From positions 98,501-162,500 of the forward strand of contig OX352322.1 in NCBI GenBank assembly GCA_947090765.1: a stretch of DNA of 64,000 bases, in the 5' to 3' direction. How positions within the stretch are numbered: position 1 is the first letter of the stretch; each line of letters starts with the position of its first letter. The notes beneath the pieces were generated by a model that saw only the letters and a program-made list of their open reading frames with translations, was not told the DNA's origin and ran no database searches. A program made the translations under genes and the position numbers. This document shows positions 18,938-28,945 of the stretch, piece by piece. The DNA is from Pseudomonas sp. MM223. GTDB lineage: Bacteria > Pseudomonadota > Gammaproteobacteria > Pseudomonadales > Pseudomonadaceae.

Positions 18938-18957
18938 AAGAGCAATTAGCGTGGGAA

Positions 18958-19908
18958 TCAGAGGGCGAACGGCAAGTGCAAAGCCACTTGCTGGCGCTGG
19001 GCCAGGCGCACTTCGAACTCGCTCGGGTCGTGGATCATCACATCCATCCCGGCAAACGATTCGGCCGCGATCAGGCGCGACAGCCAGAAACGCACGCAAC
19101 CTACCCGCAACATTTCCGGCCACAGTTCAGCTTCGGCCGCAGTGAACGGCCGCAGCGCCGCATAGGCCGCCAGCAGTGCCTGGGCACGTGGCACATCCAC
19201 TGCGCCCTGCTCATCCAGGCACCAGTCGTTCACGGTGATGGCGATGTCATACAGCATCGGCCCGGAGCAGGCGTTGTAGAAGTCGATCACACCGGTCAGG
19301 TGGGTACCTTCGAACATCACGTTGTCGCGGAACAGGTCGGCATGCAGGTTGGCCCGTGGCAAGGCCAGGATCTGTGCCTTGTGCGCGGTAATTTCATCCA
19401 GCGCCGGTTGCAGCAGCGCGGCTTGCTCGGCAGTCAGGCGCGGCAGCAGCTCGGCACCGGAGGCCAGCATCCAGTCCAGACCGCGGTCGGTCTTGCGCTC
19501 GATGATGTGCTCGCGGGTGGCCAGGTGAATGTGTGCCAGCAGCTCGCCAACCTGGGCGCAGTGCTGGTTGTTCGGCGCCTTGATGTGCTTGCCCGACAGC
19601 CGTGGCTGCAGCAGCGCCGGCTTGCCGCACAACTCGCGCAGGCCATTGCCGTCGCGGTCACGAAGGGCATAGGGCACCGGCATGTCGGCGGCGTGCAGGG
19701 TGTCGAGCAGTTCGATGAAGAACGGCATGTCCTCGCTAGGCCCGCGCTCGATCAACGTCAGGACGAACTCCCCCTGTTCGAGGCTGACGAAGAAATTGCT
19801 GTTCTCGGTGCCGGCGGCAATGCCCTGGAAGTCGAGCAGACGGCCCAGCTCGTACGGCGCCAGAAAGGTTTCCAGCTCAGGCCGGGTCACGGGGGTGAAG
19901 ACTGACAT
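18958..19908 (-). CDS. thrB: Homoserine kinase, ThrB2 (aminoglycoside phosphotransferase-like) type
   Basis: Makes O-phosphohomoserine for threonine synthesis. The 316-residue protein has the APH/choline kinase fold rather than the GHMP fold of E. coli ThrB: a nucleotide loop (GTENSNFFVSLEQGEFVLTL), catalytic loop HADLFRDNVMFEG and the metal site GVIDFYNACSGPMLYDIA. This type is standard in pseudomonads. It lies downstream of the small DUF2782 gene on the same strand. Confidence 0.93.
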   Translation of the reverse strand: MSVFTPVTRPELETFLAPYELGRLLDFQGIAAGTENSNFFVSLEQGEFVLTLIERGPSEDMPFFIELLDTLHAADMPVPYALRDRDGNGLRELCGKPALLQPRLSGKHIKAPNNQHCAQVGELLAHIHLATREHIIERKTDRGLDWMLASGAELLPRLTAEQAALLQPALDEITAHKAQILALPRANLHADLFRDNVMFEGTHLTGVIDFYNACSGPMLYDIAITVNDWCLDEQGAVDVPRAQALLAAYAALRPFTAAEAELWPEMLRVGCVRFWLSRLIAAESFAGMDVMIHDPSEFEVRLAQRQQVALHLPFAL

Positions 19909-19928
19909 GATGAAAAATTGCCCATACG

Positions 19929-19950
19929 GGCACTTCCGCCGGGAAGTGCC
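19929..19950. terminator. Hairpin between the DUF2782 gene and thrB
   Basis: GGCACTTCC-GCCG-GGAAGTGCC is a perfect 9-bp stem with a 4-base loop. On the minus strand it lies between the DUF2782 stop and the thrB start, with a short T run (ATTTTT) about 12 bases further on. It could partly end transcription or protect an mRNA end; it is not a textbook terminator. Confidence 0.5.
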
Positions 19951-19977
19951 GGGTTGATGTGAACGGTGCGCGTCAGA

Positions 19978-20265
19978 TTACCACTCGAAGATCTTCCAGG
20001 ACGGAATCAGCATGTCCGGCTGGTCGGATCGAATGAAATTGGCATCAGTGCCATCAGCGCGTACCAGAAAATAAGGCTTGCCGTTTTTCGGCGTGATCTT
20101 GATCGCATACAGGAACCCGTTCTGCCGGTACTCCTGGATGGTTTTGTCGCCTTCCGTGCGAATGGTCACCTCGGGATCGGCCGAGGGGGCGTCGTCCGCC
20201 GCCAGGGTGACGACTGGCGTGGTTGCCAACAGGCCGAGCAGTAACAGGCGATTGAGTGTACGCAT
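19978..20265 (-). CDS. Small secreted protein, DUF2782 family
   Basis: A 95-residue protein with a signal peptide (cleavage likely after VVTLAA) and a small domain with the features of DUF2782: [17 protein letters not shown] and [17 protein letters not shown]. It is conserved between polA and thrB in Pseudomonas. Function unknown. The gene is divergent from polA, with 75 bases between the starts. Confidence 0.85.
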   Translation of the reverse strand: MRTLNRLLLLGLLATTPVVTLAADDAPSADPEVTIRTEGDKTIQEYRQNGFLYAIKITPKNGKPYFLVRADGTDANFIRSDQPDMLIPSWKIFEW

Positions 20266-20340
20266 GATAACCTAGTCCCTTTGTCGTCAATGATTCTGGC
20301 TATTCTAGCGCCGGACCCGTCGAAAAGGTTGATTCTGCTC

Positions 20341-23087
20341 ATGAGCCAAGCCCCCCTCGTCCTGGTGGACGGTTCCTCCTACCTGTACCGCGCCTTCCAC
20401 GCGCTGCCGCCGTTGACCACGTCCAAGGGCATGCCGACCGGTGCGGTGAAGGGTGTGCTGAACATGCTCAAGAGCCTGCGCAAACAGTACCCCGACAGCT
20501 TGTTCGCGGTGGTGTTCGACGCCAAGGGCGGCACGTTCCGCGATGCCATGTTCGCCGAGTACAAGGCCAACCGCCCAAGCATGCCTGACGACCTGCGGGT
20601 ACAGGTCGAGCCGCTGCATGCCAGCGTAAGGGCGCTGGGCTACCCGCTGCTGTGCGTCGAGGGTGTGGAGGCCGACGACGTCATCGGCACCCTGGCGCGC
20701 AGCGCAGCCGCCCAGGGCCGCCCGGTAATCATCTCGACCGGTGACAAGGACATGGCTCAGCTGGTGGACGGGCACATTACCTTGGTCAACACCATGACCG
20801 GAAGCGTACTGGACGTGGCTGGCGTGCATGAGAAATTTGGCGTCGGCCCGGAACACATCATCGACTTCCTGGCCCTGATGGGCGACAAGGTCGACAACAT
20901 TCCCGGCGTGCCGGGCGTGGGCGAAAAAACCGCCGTGGGCCTGCTAACCGGTATCGGCGGCGGCCTGAGCGATTTGTATGCGAATCTGGACAAGGTCCCG
21001 GCGTTGGCCATTCGTGGCGCCAAGACCTTGCCGGCCAAGCTTGAAGAACACCGCGACGCGGCGTTCCTGTCCTACGAGCTGGCCACCATCAAGGTCGATG
21101 TACCGCTGGACGTCGAAGTGGATGCGCTGGTGTGTGGTGAACCTGACCGCGAAGCGCTGCAGGCGCTGTACACCGAGATGGAGTTCAAGAGCTGGGTTGC
21201 CGAGGTGCAGCGCGACGCCGCAAGGGCTGGTACCGAGGTTGCACCGGTTGAAGCGCCGGCTGCCAAGGTTGAGCCGCAGTACGAAACCATTCTGGACCAG
21301 GCCCGTTTCGATGCATGGCTTGAAAAACTGCGCCAGGCGCCGCTGTTCGCCTTCGATACCGAAACAACCGGCCTGGATGCCCAGAAGGCGCAGCTGGTTG
21401 GCCTGTCCTTCGCTGTTGCGCCCCATGAGGCGGCTTATGTGCCGTTGGCTCATGACTATGAGGGCGCACCGGCCCAACTGGACCGCGACGCCGTATTGCT
21501 GGCCCTGAAACCGCTGTTGGAAGACCCGGCCAAGGCCAAGGTCGGGCAAAACGCCAAGTACGACATCAACATCCTTGCCAATGGCTCGCCCGCCATCGAA
21601 ATGCGTGGCGTGGCCTACGACACCATGCTCGAGTCGTACGTGCTGAATTCCACCGCCACCCGTCACGACATGGACAGCCTGGCGCAGAAGTACCTTGACC
21701 ACACCACCATTGCCTTCGAGGACATCGCCGGCAAGGGCGCCAAGCAACTGACCTTCAACCAGATCCACCTGGACAAGGCCGGCCCTTACGCTGCCGAAGA
21801 CGCCGACATCACCCTACGCCTGCACCAGGCATTGCAAGCGCGCCTGGCACAGACGCCGAGCGTGCAACCGGTGCTGATGAACATCGAAATGCCGCTTGTG
21901 CCGGTGCTGGCCAAGATCGAACGCCAGGGTGCGCTGGTCGATGCCGACCTGCTGCACGTACAAAGCGGTGAGCTGGGCGTGAAGATGGCCGAGCTGGGCT
22001 GCGTGCCTACGAGCTGGCCGGTGAGGAATTCAACCTCGGTTCGCCCAAGCAGCTGGGCGCGATCCTATACGACAAGCTGGGCATGCCGGTGCTGAGCAAG
22101 ACCGCCAAGGGCCAGCCCTCCACCGCAGAAGCCGTACTCGATGAACTGGCCTTGCTCGGCTATCCACTGCCTGAGGTACTGATGCAGTACCGCAGCCTGA
22201 GCAAGCTCAAGAGCACTTACACCGACAAACTGCCGGGCCAGATCAACCCACGCACCGGGCGTATCCACACCTCCTATCAGCAGGCAGTGGCGGCTACCGG
22301 CCGGCTGTCGTCGAGCGACCCGAACCTGCAGAACATCCCGATCCGTACCGCCGAAGGCCGGCGTATCCGCCAGGCGTTCATTGCCAGCCCGGGTTACAAA
22401 CTGCTGGCGGCGGACTACTCGCAGATCGAGCTGCGCATCATGGCCCACCTGGCCAAGGACGAAGGCCTGCTGCACGCCTTCCGCAACGACCTGGACGTGC
22501 ACCGGGCCACGGCAGCGGAAGTGTTCGGTGTGGCCCTGGAAGACGTCACCACCGACCAGCGGCGCAAGGCCAAAGCCATCAACTTCGGCCTGATCTATGG
22601 CATGAGCGCCTTTGGCCTGGCCAAGCAGATCGGTGTCGACCGCAAGCAGTCGCAGGACTACATCGACCGGTACTTCGCCCGCTACCCAGGCGTGCTGGCC
22701 TACATGGAGCGCACCCGCGCGCAGGCGGCCGAGCAAGGCTTTGTCGAAACCCTGTTTGGCCGCCGCCTGTACCTGCCAGACATCAACGCCAAGAACCCGG
22801 CCCTGCGCAAAGGCGCCGAGCGTACGGCGATCAACGCGCCGATGCAGGGCACTGCGGCCGACATCATCAAGCGGGCCATGGTCAATGTGGATAACTGGCT
22901 GAGCGAGAGCGGGCTGGATGCCCGGGTGATCCTGCAGGTACACGACGAACTGGTACTTGAGGTGCGTGAGGACCTGGTTCAGCAGGTGAAAGATGAAATT
23001 CGCCAGCACATGAGCAAGGCTGCGGAACTGGATGTGCCGCTGCTGGTGGAGGCAGGAATTGGCGCGAATTGGGACGAAGCTCACTGA
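20341..23087 (+). pseudogene. polA: DNA polymerase I, split by a one-base deletion (probable sequence error)
   Basis: Repair and Okazaki-fragment polymerase. All three domains are seen: 5'-3' exonuclease ([34 protein letters not shown]), 3'-5' exonuclease with metal residues in FDTETTGLD, and polymerase motifs A ([13 protein letters not shown]), B ([10 protein letters not shown]) and C ([10 protein letters not shown]). The frame breaks near 21996-21999: AELG... runs into a stop at 22095, whereas [16 protein letters not shown] continues in the next frame. One missing base (most simply an A, giving GAGCTGGAGCTGCG) restores a 915-residue protein, the normal length. As written, only 584 residues without polymerase motifs would be made. 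PolA loss is very harmful in Pseudomonas, so an error is more likely. Confidence 0.93.
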
Positions 23088-23107
23088 TTGAGCAGGGAAA
23101 GCTGTGT

Positions 23108-23152
23108 AGGATCTGCGACGTAGTGACGCAGATCCTGGCACTGCTCAGTGCC
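23108..23152. repeat. Two adjacent perfect hairpins after polA
   Basis: AGGATCTGCG-ACGTAGTGA-CGCAGATCCT (23108-23136, 10-bp stem) is followed directly by GGCACTG-CT-CAGTGCC (23137-23152, 7-bp stem). No T run follows, so a factor-independent terminator is unlikely. They may protect the polA mRNA 3' end or be part of the region ahead of the sRNA promoter. Confidence 0.6.
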
Positions 23153-23202
23153 GTTGGTACTGAAGTTTCATGAAACTATCGCAAATAGTTTTCAGGGCTT
23201 CG

Positions 23203-23230
23203 GAACTAAACCGGTGAAGCGGAACTCAGA
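23203..23230 (+). promoter_or_regulatory. Probable AlgU (sigma-E type) promoter of the ErsA-like sRNA
   Basis: GAACTA (23203-23208), 17 bases, TCAGA (23226-23230) fits the AlgU/sigma-E consensus GAACTT-N16/17-TCTGA with small deviations. Start of transcription would be near 23237. In P. aeruginosa the sRNA ErsA at this position is under AlgU control, which fits. Confidence 0.6.
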
Positions 23231-23236
23231 GTAACT

Positions 23237-23366
23237 GAATGGCTGGTGAAGCCCTTCGATGCTCCTATGTTGTGTTAAGTGTTGGCAGATATCTGGACCC
23301 CGCCCTAGCGGTCCGGACTTGGACCCCGAACTTCCCCCTCCCCATACGAAGTCCGGGGTTTTTTTT
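23237..23366 (+). ncRNA. ersA: Probable ErsA (Spot 42-like position) regulatory sRNA
   Basis: A stretch of about 130 bases between polA and engB with an AlgU-type promoter at one end and a strong terminator at the other. P. aeruginosa has the envelope-stress sRNA ErsA in the same place, matching Spot 42 downstream of polA in E. coli. Seen here: a central hairpin around GGACCCCGCCCTAGCGGTCC, then a terminator hairpin whose loop is C-rich (CCCCTCCCC), the kind of sequence that pairs with Shine-Dalgarno regions. The 5' end is estimated from the promoter. Identity rests on position, promoter and structure, not on an alignment. Confidence 0.7.
23324..23366 (+). terminator. Rho-independent terminator of the ErsA-like sRNA
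   Basis: CCCCGAACTTC / GAAGTCCGGGG forms an 11-bp stem with one mismatch and a 13-base C-rich loop, followed at once by eight T residues (23359-23366). Confidence 0.9.
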
Positions 23367-23398
23367 GCCCGGAATTTGGCTCGACCGTACTGGCCTCA

Positions 23399-23483
23399 TC
23401 GCCGGCAAGCCAGCCCCACAGGGGTATCACTTCCCTTGAGGCCTGTGTTGAACCTGTGGGGCTGGCTTGCCGGCGATAGGGCC
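23399..23483. repeat. Inverted repeat, second REP-like family
   Basis: TCGCCGGCAAGCCAGCCCCACAGG and its complement (CCTGTGGGGCTGGCTTGCCGGCGA) face each other across about 37 bases. This differs from the TGTAGGAGC family. Related copies lie at 31.6 and 51.5 kb. It ends just before the engB stop. Confidence 0.85.
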
Positions 23484-23484
23484 C

Positions 23485-24117
23485 TCAAACAGCTGGCTTG
23501 TCTTCCAGCTCCATCCAGCCCGCCAGCACCCGGTAGGCGTCTTCTACGCCCAGGCGCTTGGGTGCCGAGAACAGCTGGATGGTCACGCCATCACCCCAGC
23601 CCTTGCGGATTTCCGACTGCACTTTCAGCAGCGTGTTCTTGCCCGCGCCGTGGGTCAGCTTGTCGGCCTTGGTCAGCAGGATGTGCATGGGCATGCGGCT
23701 TGCCTTGGCCCAGTCGAGCATCATCTTGTCGAAGTCGGTCATCGGGTGGCGCACGTCCATCATCAGGATCACGCCGCGCAGGCACTCACGGCTGCCCAGG
23801 TAGGCTTCCAGGTGTTTCTGCCAGTGCTGCTTGAGCGGGATCGGCACTTTTGCATAACCGTAGCCCGGCAGGTCGACCAAACGCCGTTCATCGTCCAGAC
23901 TGAAGAAATTCAGCAGCTGGGTGCGCCCGGGGGTTTTCGAGGTACGCGCCAGGCTGGCATGGGTCAGGGTGTTGAGGGCGCTGGATTTGCCGGCGTTTGA
24001 GCGGCCGGCAAAAGCCACCTCGTAACCCTGGTCTTCCGGACATTGTTCGACCTTGGCAGCGCTGAGGGCGAATGTGGCTTTCTGGCAGAGGCCGAGGATG
24101 GGGTTCTTGACTTGCAT
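23485..24117 (-). CDS. engB: Ribosome biogenesis GTP-binding protein EngB (YsxC/YihA)
   Basis: GTPase needed for 50S ribosome assembly. The 210-residue protein shows all G motifs: GRSNAGKSS (G1), TSKTPGRTQ (G2), DLPGYG (G3), TKAD (G4) and FSAPK (G5). The ATG at 24117 starts [10 protein letters not shown]; the longer open frame to 24624 runs through the next gene's promoter and is rejected. It faces polA convergently, with the ErsA-like RNA between. Confidence 0.95.
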   Translation of the reverse strand: MQVKNPILGLCQKATFALSAAKVEQCPEDQGYEVAFAGRSNAGKSSALNTLTHASLARTSKTPGRTQLLNFFSLDDERRLVDLPGYGYAKVPIPLKQHWQKHLEAYLGSRECLRGVILMMDVRHPMTDFDKMMLDWAKASRMPMHILLTKADKLTHGAGKNTLLKVQSEIRKGWGDGVTIQLFSAPKRLGVEDAYRVLAGWMELEDKPAV

Positions 24118-24176
24118 GGGATATCCGATGTGGGTGTTGCCTGACTCTAAAGGCCCGAGCCTGGCAAGCGGTGTCG

Positions 24177-24205
24177 TTTCCGTTTGGATGGCGGAAGTAT
24201 ATAAT
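24177..24205 (+). promoter_or_regulatory. Possible sigma-70 promoter for the small cytochrome gene
   Basis: A perfect TATAAT (24200-24205) lies about 114 bases upstream of the gene at 24319. The -35 at 17-base spacing is weak (TTTCCG, 24177-24182). It is in the gap between engB and the cytochrome gene, read on the plus strand. Confidence 0.45.
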
Positions 24206-24318
24206 GCCCCAGTTTTTGTGTGCTCATTCTCCCAGCGAAGGGGAACGGGCATGGGGTGTCGAACAATAGCTCGCGCATCAGAACGCAGCGCGGCCCCCAA
24301 CCCTGAAGGTCGTTCCGC

Positions 24319-24621
24319 ATGGCGAAATGGCTGCTTGCTGTCGGTATGTTCCTGCCGGTTTTCAGCGCACAGGCTACACAGGATCCCGAGGTGTTGTACA
24401 ACCGCACGTGTGCGGCCTGTCACACCGGGCAGTTGCCACAGGCACCCAGACAGGGTGACCGGGCAGCATGGGAGCCAAGGCTGGCGCAAGGCATGGATGT
24501 ACTGGTGAAGCACGTGACCCAGGGTTTCAAGGCTATGCCGCCGCGTGGATTGTGCATGGACTGCAGTGCCGAGGACTACCGTTTGGTCATCCTTTGGATG
24601 AGCGGCAGTCCCGATACATAA
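24319..24621 (+). CDS. Small periplasmic c-type cytochrome (c5-like)
   Basis: A 100-residue monoheme cytochrome: signal peptide [19 protein letters not shown], heme site CAACH (about residues 32-36), and two further cysteines near the end (LCMDCS) as in cytochrome c5-type proteins. KAMPPRG could supply the axial Met. It lies 31 bases upstream of cytochrome c4 and probably shares its transcript. The likely job is electron transfer in the periplasm; the partner cannot be read from the sequence. Confidence 0.88.
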   Translation: MAKWLLAVGMFLPVFSAQATQDPEVLYNRTCAACHTGQLPQAPRQGDRAAWEPRLAQGMDVLVKHVTQGFKAMPPRGLCMDCSAEDYRLVILWMSGSPDT

Positions 24622-24652
24622 CATTTCACCCTTAGCCGTGTTGGATTAGCTG

Positions 24653-25270
24653 ATGAACAAACTAGTCGTGAGTCTGCTGTTGACCCTGGGTGTCGCAGGT
24701 GCGGCCACTGCTGCGCAAACTGTAAAAGGCGATGCCGCCGCCGGTCAGGCCAAGACGGCCGTCTGTGGCGCCTGCCACAGCCCCGACGGCAATAGCCTGG
24801 CACCGAACTTCCCTAAATTGGCCGGCCAGGGCCAGCGTTACCTCGAAAAACAACTGCACGATATCAAGTCGGGCAAGCGCACGGTGCTGGAGATGACCGG
24901 CATGCTGGCCGCGTTCAGCGACCAGGACCTGGCCGACATCGCCGCCTACTTCTCCAGCCAGAAAGGCAGCGTGGGCGCCGCCGATCCAAAGCTGGTCGAG
25001 CGTGGCAAAGCGCTGTTCAACGGCGGCGACCTGGAAAAAGGCATGCCTGCCTGCACCGGCTGCCACTCGCCCAACGGCGCAGGCATCGCTTTGGCCGGCT
25101 TCCCGCACCTGGGCGGCCAGCACTCGCAGTACGTGACCAAGCAGCTCACGGACTTCCGCGAAGGCAACCGCACCAACGATGGCGATGCCATGACCATGCG
25201 CACCATTGCCGGCAAGCTGAGCAACCACGACATCGAGGCGTTGGCCAGCTATATCCAGGGCCTGCATTAA
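24653..25270 (+). CDS. cc4: Cytochrome c4 (diheme)
   Basis: Periplasmic diheme electron carrier that can feed terminal oxidases such as the aa3 and cbb3 types. The 205-residue protein has a signal peptide (ending ATAA), two heme sites (CGACH, about residue 36, and CTGCH, about 138) in two similar halves, and a Met ligand candidate in each (EMTGMLAAFS; DAMTMRTIAGKLS). A strong terminator follows. Confidence 0.95.
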   Translation: MNKLVVSLLLTLGVAGAATAAQTVKGDAAAGQAKTAVCGACHSPDGNSLAPNFPKLAGQGQRYLEKQLHDIKSGKRTVLEMTGMLAAFSDQDLADIAAYFSSQKGSVGAADPKLVERGKALFNGGDLEKGMPACTGCHSPNGAGIALAGFPHLGGQHSQYVTKQLTDFREGNRTNDGDAMTMRTIAGKLSNHDIEALASYIQGLH

Positions 25271-25302
25271 CTTTCAGTTAATGTTGTAGGCCAATGATGA
25301 AA

Positions 25303-25325
25303 GGGCGGCCGGGCCGCCCTTTTTT
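25303..25325 (+). terminator. Rho-independent terminator after cytochrome c4
   Basis: GGGCGGC-CGG-GCCGCCC stem-loop followed by TTTTTT (25320-25325), 33 bases after the cc4 stop. Confidence 0.9.
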
Positions 25326-25421
25326 CAGTCCGCAGCCGTTACACTACAGAACTCGACCCCTTCCCGGCCTGTCTCAGTGCAGGTCGCGTCGTGGCGACCA
25401 ATGACTGCTCAGGAGTAAAGC

Positions 25422-26053
25422 ATGCGTAAACTGATTCTCAGCGCCGCGCTGGTCGCTGCCAGCGTATTCGGTATGACTGCCGTCCAGGCCGCCGAGCCTG
25501 TTGCTGGCAAGGAATACCTCGAGCGAGCAACCCTGTTCCGGTGTCCGTACCTGGCAAGATCGAAGTGGTCGAGCTGTTCTGGTACGGCTGTCCACACTGC
25601 TACCACTTCGAGCCGACCATCAACCCTTGGGCTGAAAAGCTGCCGGCTGACGTCAACTTCAAACGTGTTCCTGCCATGTTCGGTGGCCCATGGGACGCAC
25701 ACGGCCAGATGTTCCTGACCCTCGAAGCCATGGGCGTCGAGCACAAGGTGCACGCCGCGGTGTTCGACGCCATCCAGAACCAGCACAAGCGCCTGACCGA
25801 CCCACAGGACATGGCAGACTTCCTCGCCACCCAGGGTGTGGACAAGGACAAGTTCCTTGCCACGTTCAACTCGTTCGCCATCAAGGGCCAGGTCACCCAG
25901 GCCAAGGAACTGGCGAAGAAGTACGAAATCACCGGCGTACCGAGCATGGTGGTCAACGGCAAGTACCGCTTCGACCTGGGTACCGCTGGCGGGCCGGAAG
26001 GCGTACTGAACGTCGCCGACCAGCTGATCGCCAAGGAGCGCGCCGCCAAGTAG
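25422..26053 (+). pseudogene. dsbA: Thiol:disulfide interchange protein DsbA, broken by a one-base deletion (probable sequence error)
   Basis: Periplasmic oxidase that puts disulfide bonds into secreted proteins. A signal peptide ends VQAAEP in the first frame. The thioredoxin active site CPHC (WYGCPHCYHFEP) and the cis-Pro loop GVPSMVVNG are in the second frame. The break is at 25524-25525: the sequence reads CTCGAGCGAGCAAC where CTCGAGCTGAGCAAC would give YLELSNPVPV and join both parts into a normal 210-residue protein. One T is probably missing. As written only the signal peptide and a scrambled tail are encoded. Confidence 0.92.
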
Positions 26054-26065
26054 GCGGCGTAACCC

Positions 26066-26920
26066 ATGCCCCGCTTCAGAACCACGCGTGGCATTGGCCT
26101 GCACCAGCCGCAGGTCAACGAGCATCACCTGCAGGCCTCTGGCCTGCCCGAGGATGGTCGGCTGCGGCTGCTCAGCTTCAACATTCAGGTCGGCATCAGT
26201 ACCGAGCGTTACCGGCATTACCTGACCCGCAGCTGGCAGCACCTGCTGCCGCACAACGGGCGTGCCGGCAACTTGCAGAAAATAGGGGAATTGCTGGGCG
26301 ACTTCGACCTGGTGGCCTTGCAGGAAGCCGATGGTGGCAGCCTGCGCTCAGGTTATGTCAACCAGGTTGAGCACCTGGCTCATCTGGGGGCCTTCCCCTA
26401 CTGGTACCAGCAACTCAACCGCAACCTCGGGCGTTTTGCCCAGCACAGCAATGGTGTGCTCAGCCGCCTGAAGCCGCACTTGCTCGAAGACCACCCGTTG
26501 CCCGGCCCTGCCGGCCGTGGGGCGATCCTGGTGCGTTTTGGTGAAGGCGAAGATGCGCTGATCGTGGTGATGATGCACCTGGCGCTTGGCGCCAAGACCC
26601 GCGCCCTGCAACTGGGCTACATCCGCGAGCTGATTGGCGGTTACCGCCACCAGGTGCTGATGGGCGACATGAATACCCATGCCACCGACCTGCTGGAGCA
26701 TTCGCCACTGCGCGATCTGGGCCTGATTGCCCCGCAAGTCGAAGCGACGTTCCCCAGCTGGCGACCGCAGCGCTGCCTGGACCATATCCTGCTCAGCCCA
26801 AGCCTTACGCTTGAGCGTGTCGAGGTGTTGGCGCGGCCAATTTCCGACCACCTTCCCGTTGCTGTCGAGATTCGATTGCCTGATGCATTGACTGTGGATA
26901 CGCTGCCGGTCTTGAGCTAA
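26066..26920 (+). CDS. Endonuclease/exonuclease/phosphatase family protein
   Basis: A 284-residue protein with the EEP (DNase I-like) fold motifs in order: LLSFNIQVG (about 44-52), VALQEADGG (metal Glu), MMHLALGAKTR, MGDMNTHATD and SDHLPVAVEI at the end. No signal peptide, so it is probably cytoplasmic. Members cut nucleic acids or remove phosphate from small or lipid substrates; the substrate here cannot be told. It sits 12 bases after dsbA and 27 bases before the diguanylate cyclase, as in P. aeruginosa (PA5488 region). Confidence 0.88.
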   Translation: MPRFRTTRGIGLHQPQVNEHHLQASGLPEDGRLRLLSFNIQVGISTERYRHYLTRSWQHLLPHNGRAGNLQKIGELLGDFDLVALQEADGGSLRSGYVNQVEHLAHLGAFPYWYQQLNRNLGRFAQHSNGVLSRLKPHLLEDHPLPGPAGRGAILVRFGEGEDALIVVMMHLALGAKTRALQLGYIRELIGGYRHQVLMGDMNTHATDLLEHSPLRDLGLIAPQVEATFPSWRPQRCLDHILLSPSLTLERVEVLARPISDHLPVAVEIRLPDALTVDTLPVLS

Positions 26921-26947
26921 TTGCCATCACCGTTTGCGGACCCGGGC

Positions 26948-28866
26948 ATGACTGAAGACGCTGAGCGCTGGAAAGAAAAATACCTTAAAAGCATCGAGCA
27001 GCAAGAAAAGCTCGAACGCCGCTGGGACGCCCGTCTCGACCTGCTGCGGCGCGGCCTTGTGCGCAGCACCCTGGCTGCCGAAGGCAGTGACAAGGTGGTG
27101 GACGCGTGCATGAAGGAGATGCGCGATGTTATCCGCAGCGACAACATGGACGCTGGCCTTGCGGGGTTGATTCCGCGCCTGGAAAAAGCCGTGCTGGACT
27201 CTGAACAGCGCCGCGAAACCCGCATGAATCAGGTCAGCGATGCGTTGACCGCGCTGGTCGGCCAGCTGCAGGGCCTGCCGCTGCCCAGCGATATCTCGCG
27301 GCCGTTGAAAAAGCTGGCGAAAAAACTCGATGGTGGTGTTGCCCAGTCTCGCGACCTGCCGCCGCTGTTGGGCGAGCTGAGCGGCTTGCAGGGCCTGGCG
27401 CTGTCGGCCCTTGGCAAACCGGGGGACGAATCCCGGCCCGGCTTTTTGCAACGCCTGTTCGGTAGCCGCGAAGATGAACCCCAAGGGGAGCCCGCGCCAG
27501 TGGTGGTACCTGCTGTTGAGGCACCCCAGGCTGCACAGGACAGTATCGACCCCCCCAGCCTGATGATGTGGATGCGCTGCAACCGCTTGCAGCCTCTGCC
27601 ACCGAAGCGCCCGTAGTGCCCGAACCTGTGCTGGAGGTACCTGGCCCGGCGCTGATCGAAACAATCGAAGTGCCAGCCGCTCTGCCACTGCCAGAAGATG
27701 ACGTGCCAGAGCCGGACGTGGCCGTCAGTGAACCATTGGTAGAAGCACAACCAGCACCCACGCTTGAAGAAACCTTCGGCGAAGACGGCCCCTATGCCCT
27801 GCCCTACGCGGTAGAACCGCCCTACAGCCAGGTTGCTGCACACATCGAAAAGACCCTGATTGGGCTGCTCGATGACCTGAGCCTGCCCGAGCGGCACAAG
27901 GCCCAGGCGCTGGAAATGCGCGAGCGGGTCGCCCGTGGCCTGAACTGGTACGAGCTGATCCCGGTGCTGGATGACCTCGCCGTGCTCATGCTGGCAATCA
28001 CCGACAGTGGCCAGCACGAATTCGAAACCTACCTGCAGCAACTCAATGAGCGCCTGGAAGGTTTCCAGAGCCACCTGCACGCGGCCAGCGCAGGCCACGC
28101 CGACAACAGCTCTGCCGCTCGTGAGCTGGATACCCAATTGCGCGAACATGTCGATGGGTTGCAGAGCAGTGTGCAGGGGGCCGCTGACGTTGACAGCCTC
28201 AAGCACATCCTGGACAACCGCCTGGAAGGCCTGCTGGTCACCATGGATGAGCACAAGCACGAGCGGGATCGCCGCGAGCAAGAGCTGGCAGGGCGCCTGC
28301 AAGGCCTGTCCGAGCGGGTGGCGAACATGGAGCACGAGGCGCTCGGTTACCGCGAGCACCTGGAGGAGCAGCGCCAGAAAGCCCTGCTCGACCCCCTCAC
28401 CGGCCTACCCAACCGTGCGGCCTGGAGCGAGCGGGTCGAACGCGAAATAATCGACTGGCAGGAGAATGGCGGCCATCTGGCCATGGCAATCCTCGACCTG
28501 GATCACTTCAAACGCATCAACGACAGCTATGGGCATCTGGCCGGGGACAAGGTACTGAAGATTGTCGCCGATCAGCTGCGCAAGCGCCTGCGCGGCCGTG
28601 ACTTCATCGCCCGTTTCGGCGGCGAGGAATTCGTCCTGCTGTTGCCGCAGACGTCGCCGGCTGCTGCTGCCCAGGTAGCGGAAGTGCTACGGGCCACGGT
28701 GGAAGCCTGCCCGTTCCACTTCAAGGGTGAGCGGGTGGTGATCACCACCTCCATCGGCCTGGGTGCGTTCCGCTCTGGTGAGCGCGGCGACCAGGTACTC
28801 AAGCGTGCCGACGTGGCGCTTTACCGGGCCAAGGAGCAGGGGCGCAACCGGGTCGAGCAGAGCTAG
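26948..28866 (+). pseudogene. dgcH: Diguanylate cyclase (GGDEF), split by a one-base deletion in a C run (probable sequence error)
   Basis: Makes c-di-GMP. After the ATG at 26948 comes a long helical, soluble N-terminal region, then an acidic Pro/Glu-rich linker (about 175-270), a second helical region, and a C-terminal GGDEF domain with the active-site form GGEEF ([11 protein letters not shown]) and the [12 protein letters not shown] start. No membrane helix. The break is in the run of seven C at 27550-27556; an eighth C gives [14 protein letters not shown] and a 639-residue protein. The symbol follows the P. aeruginosa PA5487 gene in the same place; the match is by position and layout. Confidence 0.85.
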
Positions 28867-28945
28867 CCTGCAAACAATGACCCACGGTAAGCGCGGCCAT
28901 GGGGAGCACGTTATACTGTAGCGCTCATTCGCTGAGGCCACTGAC

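Noticed and set aside
23137..23152. TGGCACTGCTCAGTGCC as a sigma-54 promoter
   Set aside because: GG to GC spacing is one base too long, and the sequence is better explained as a perfect hairpin.
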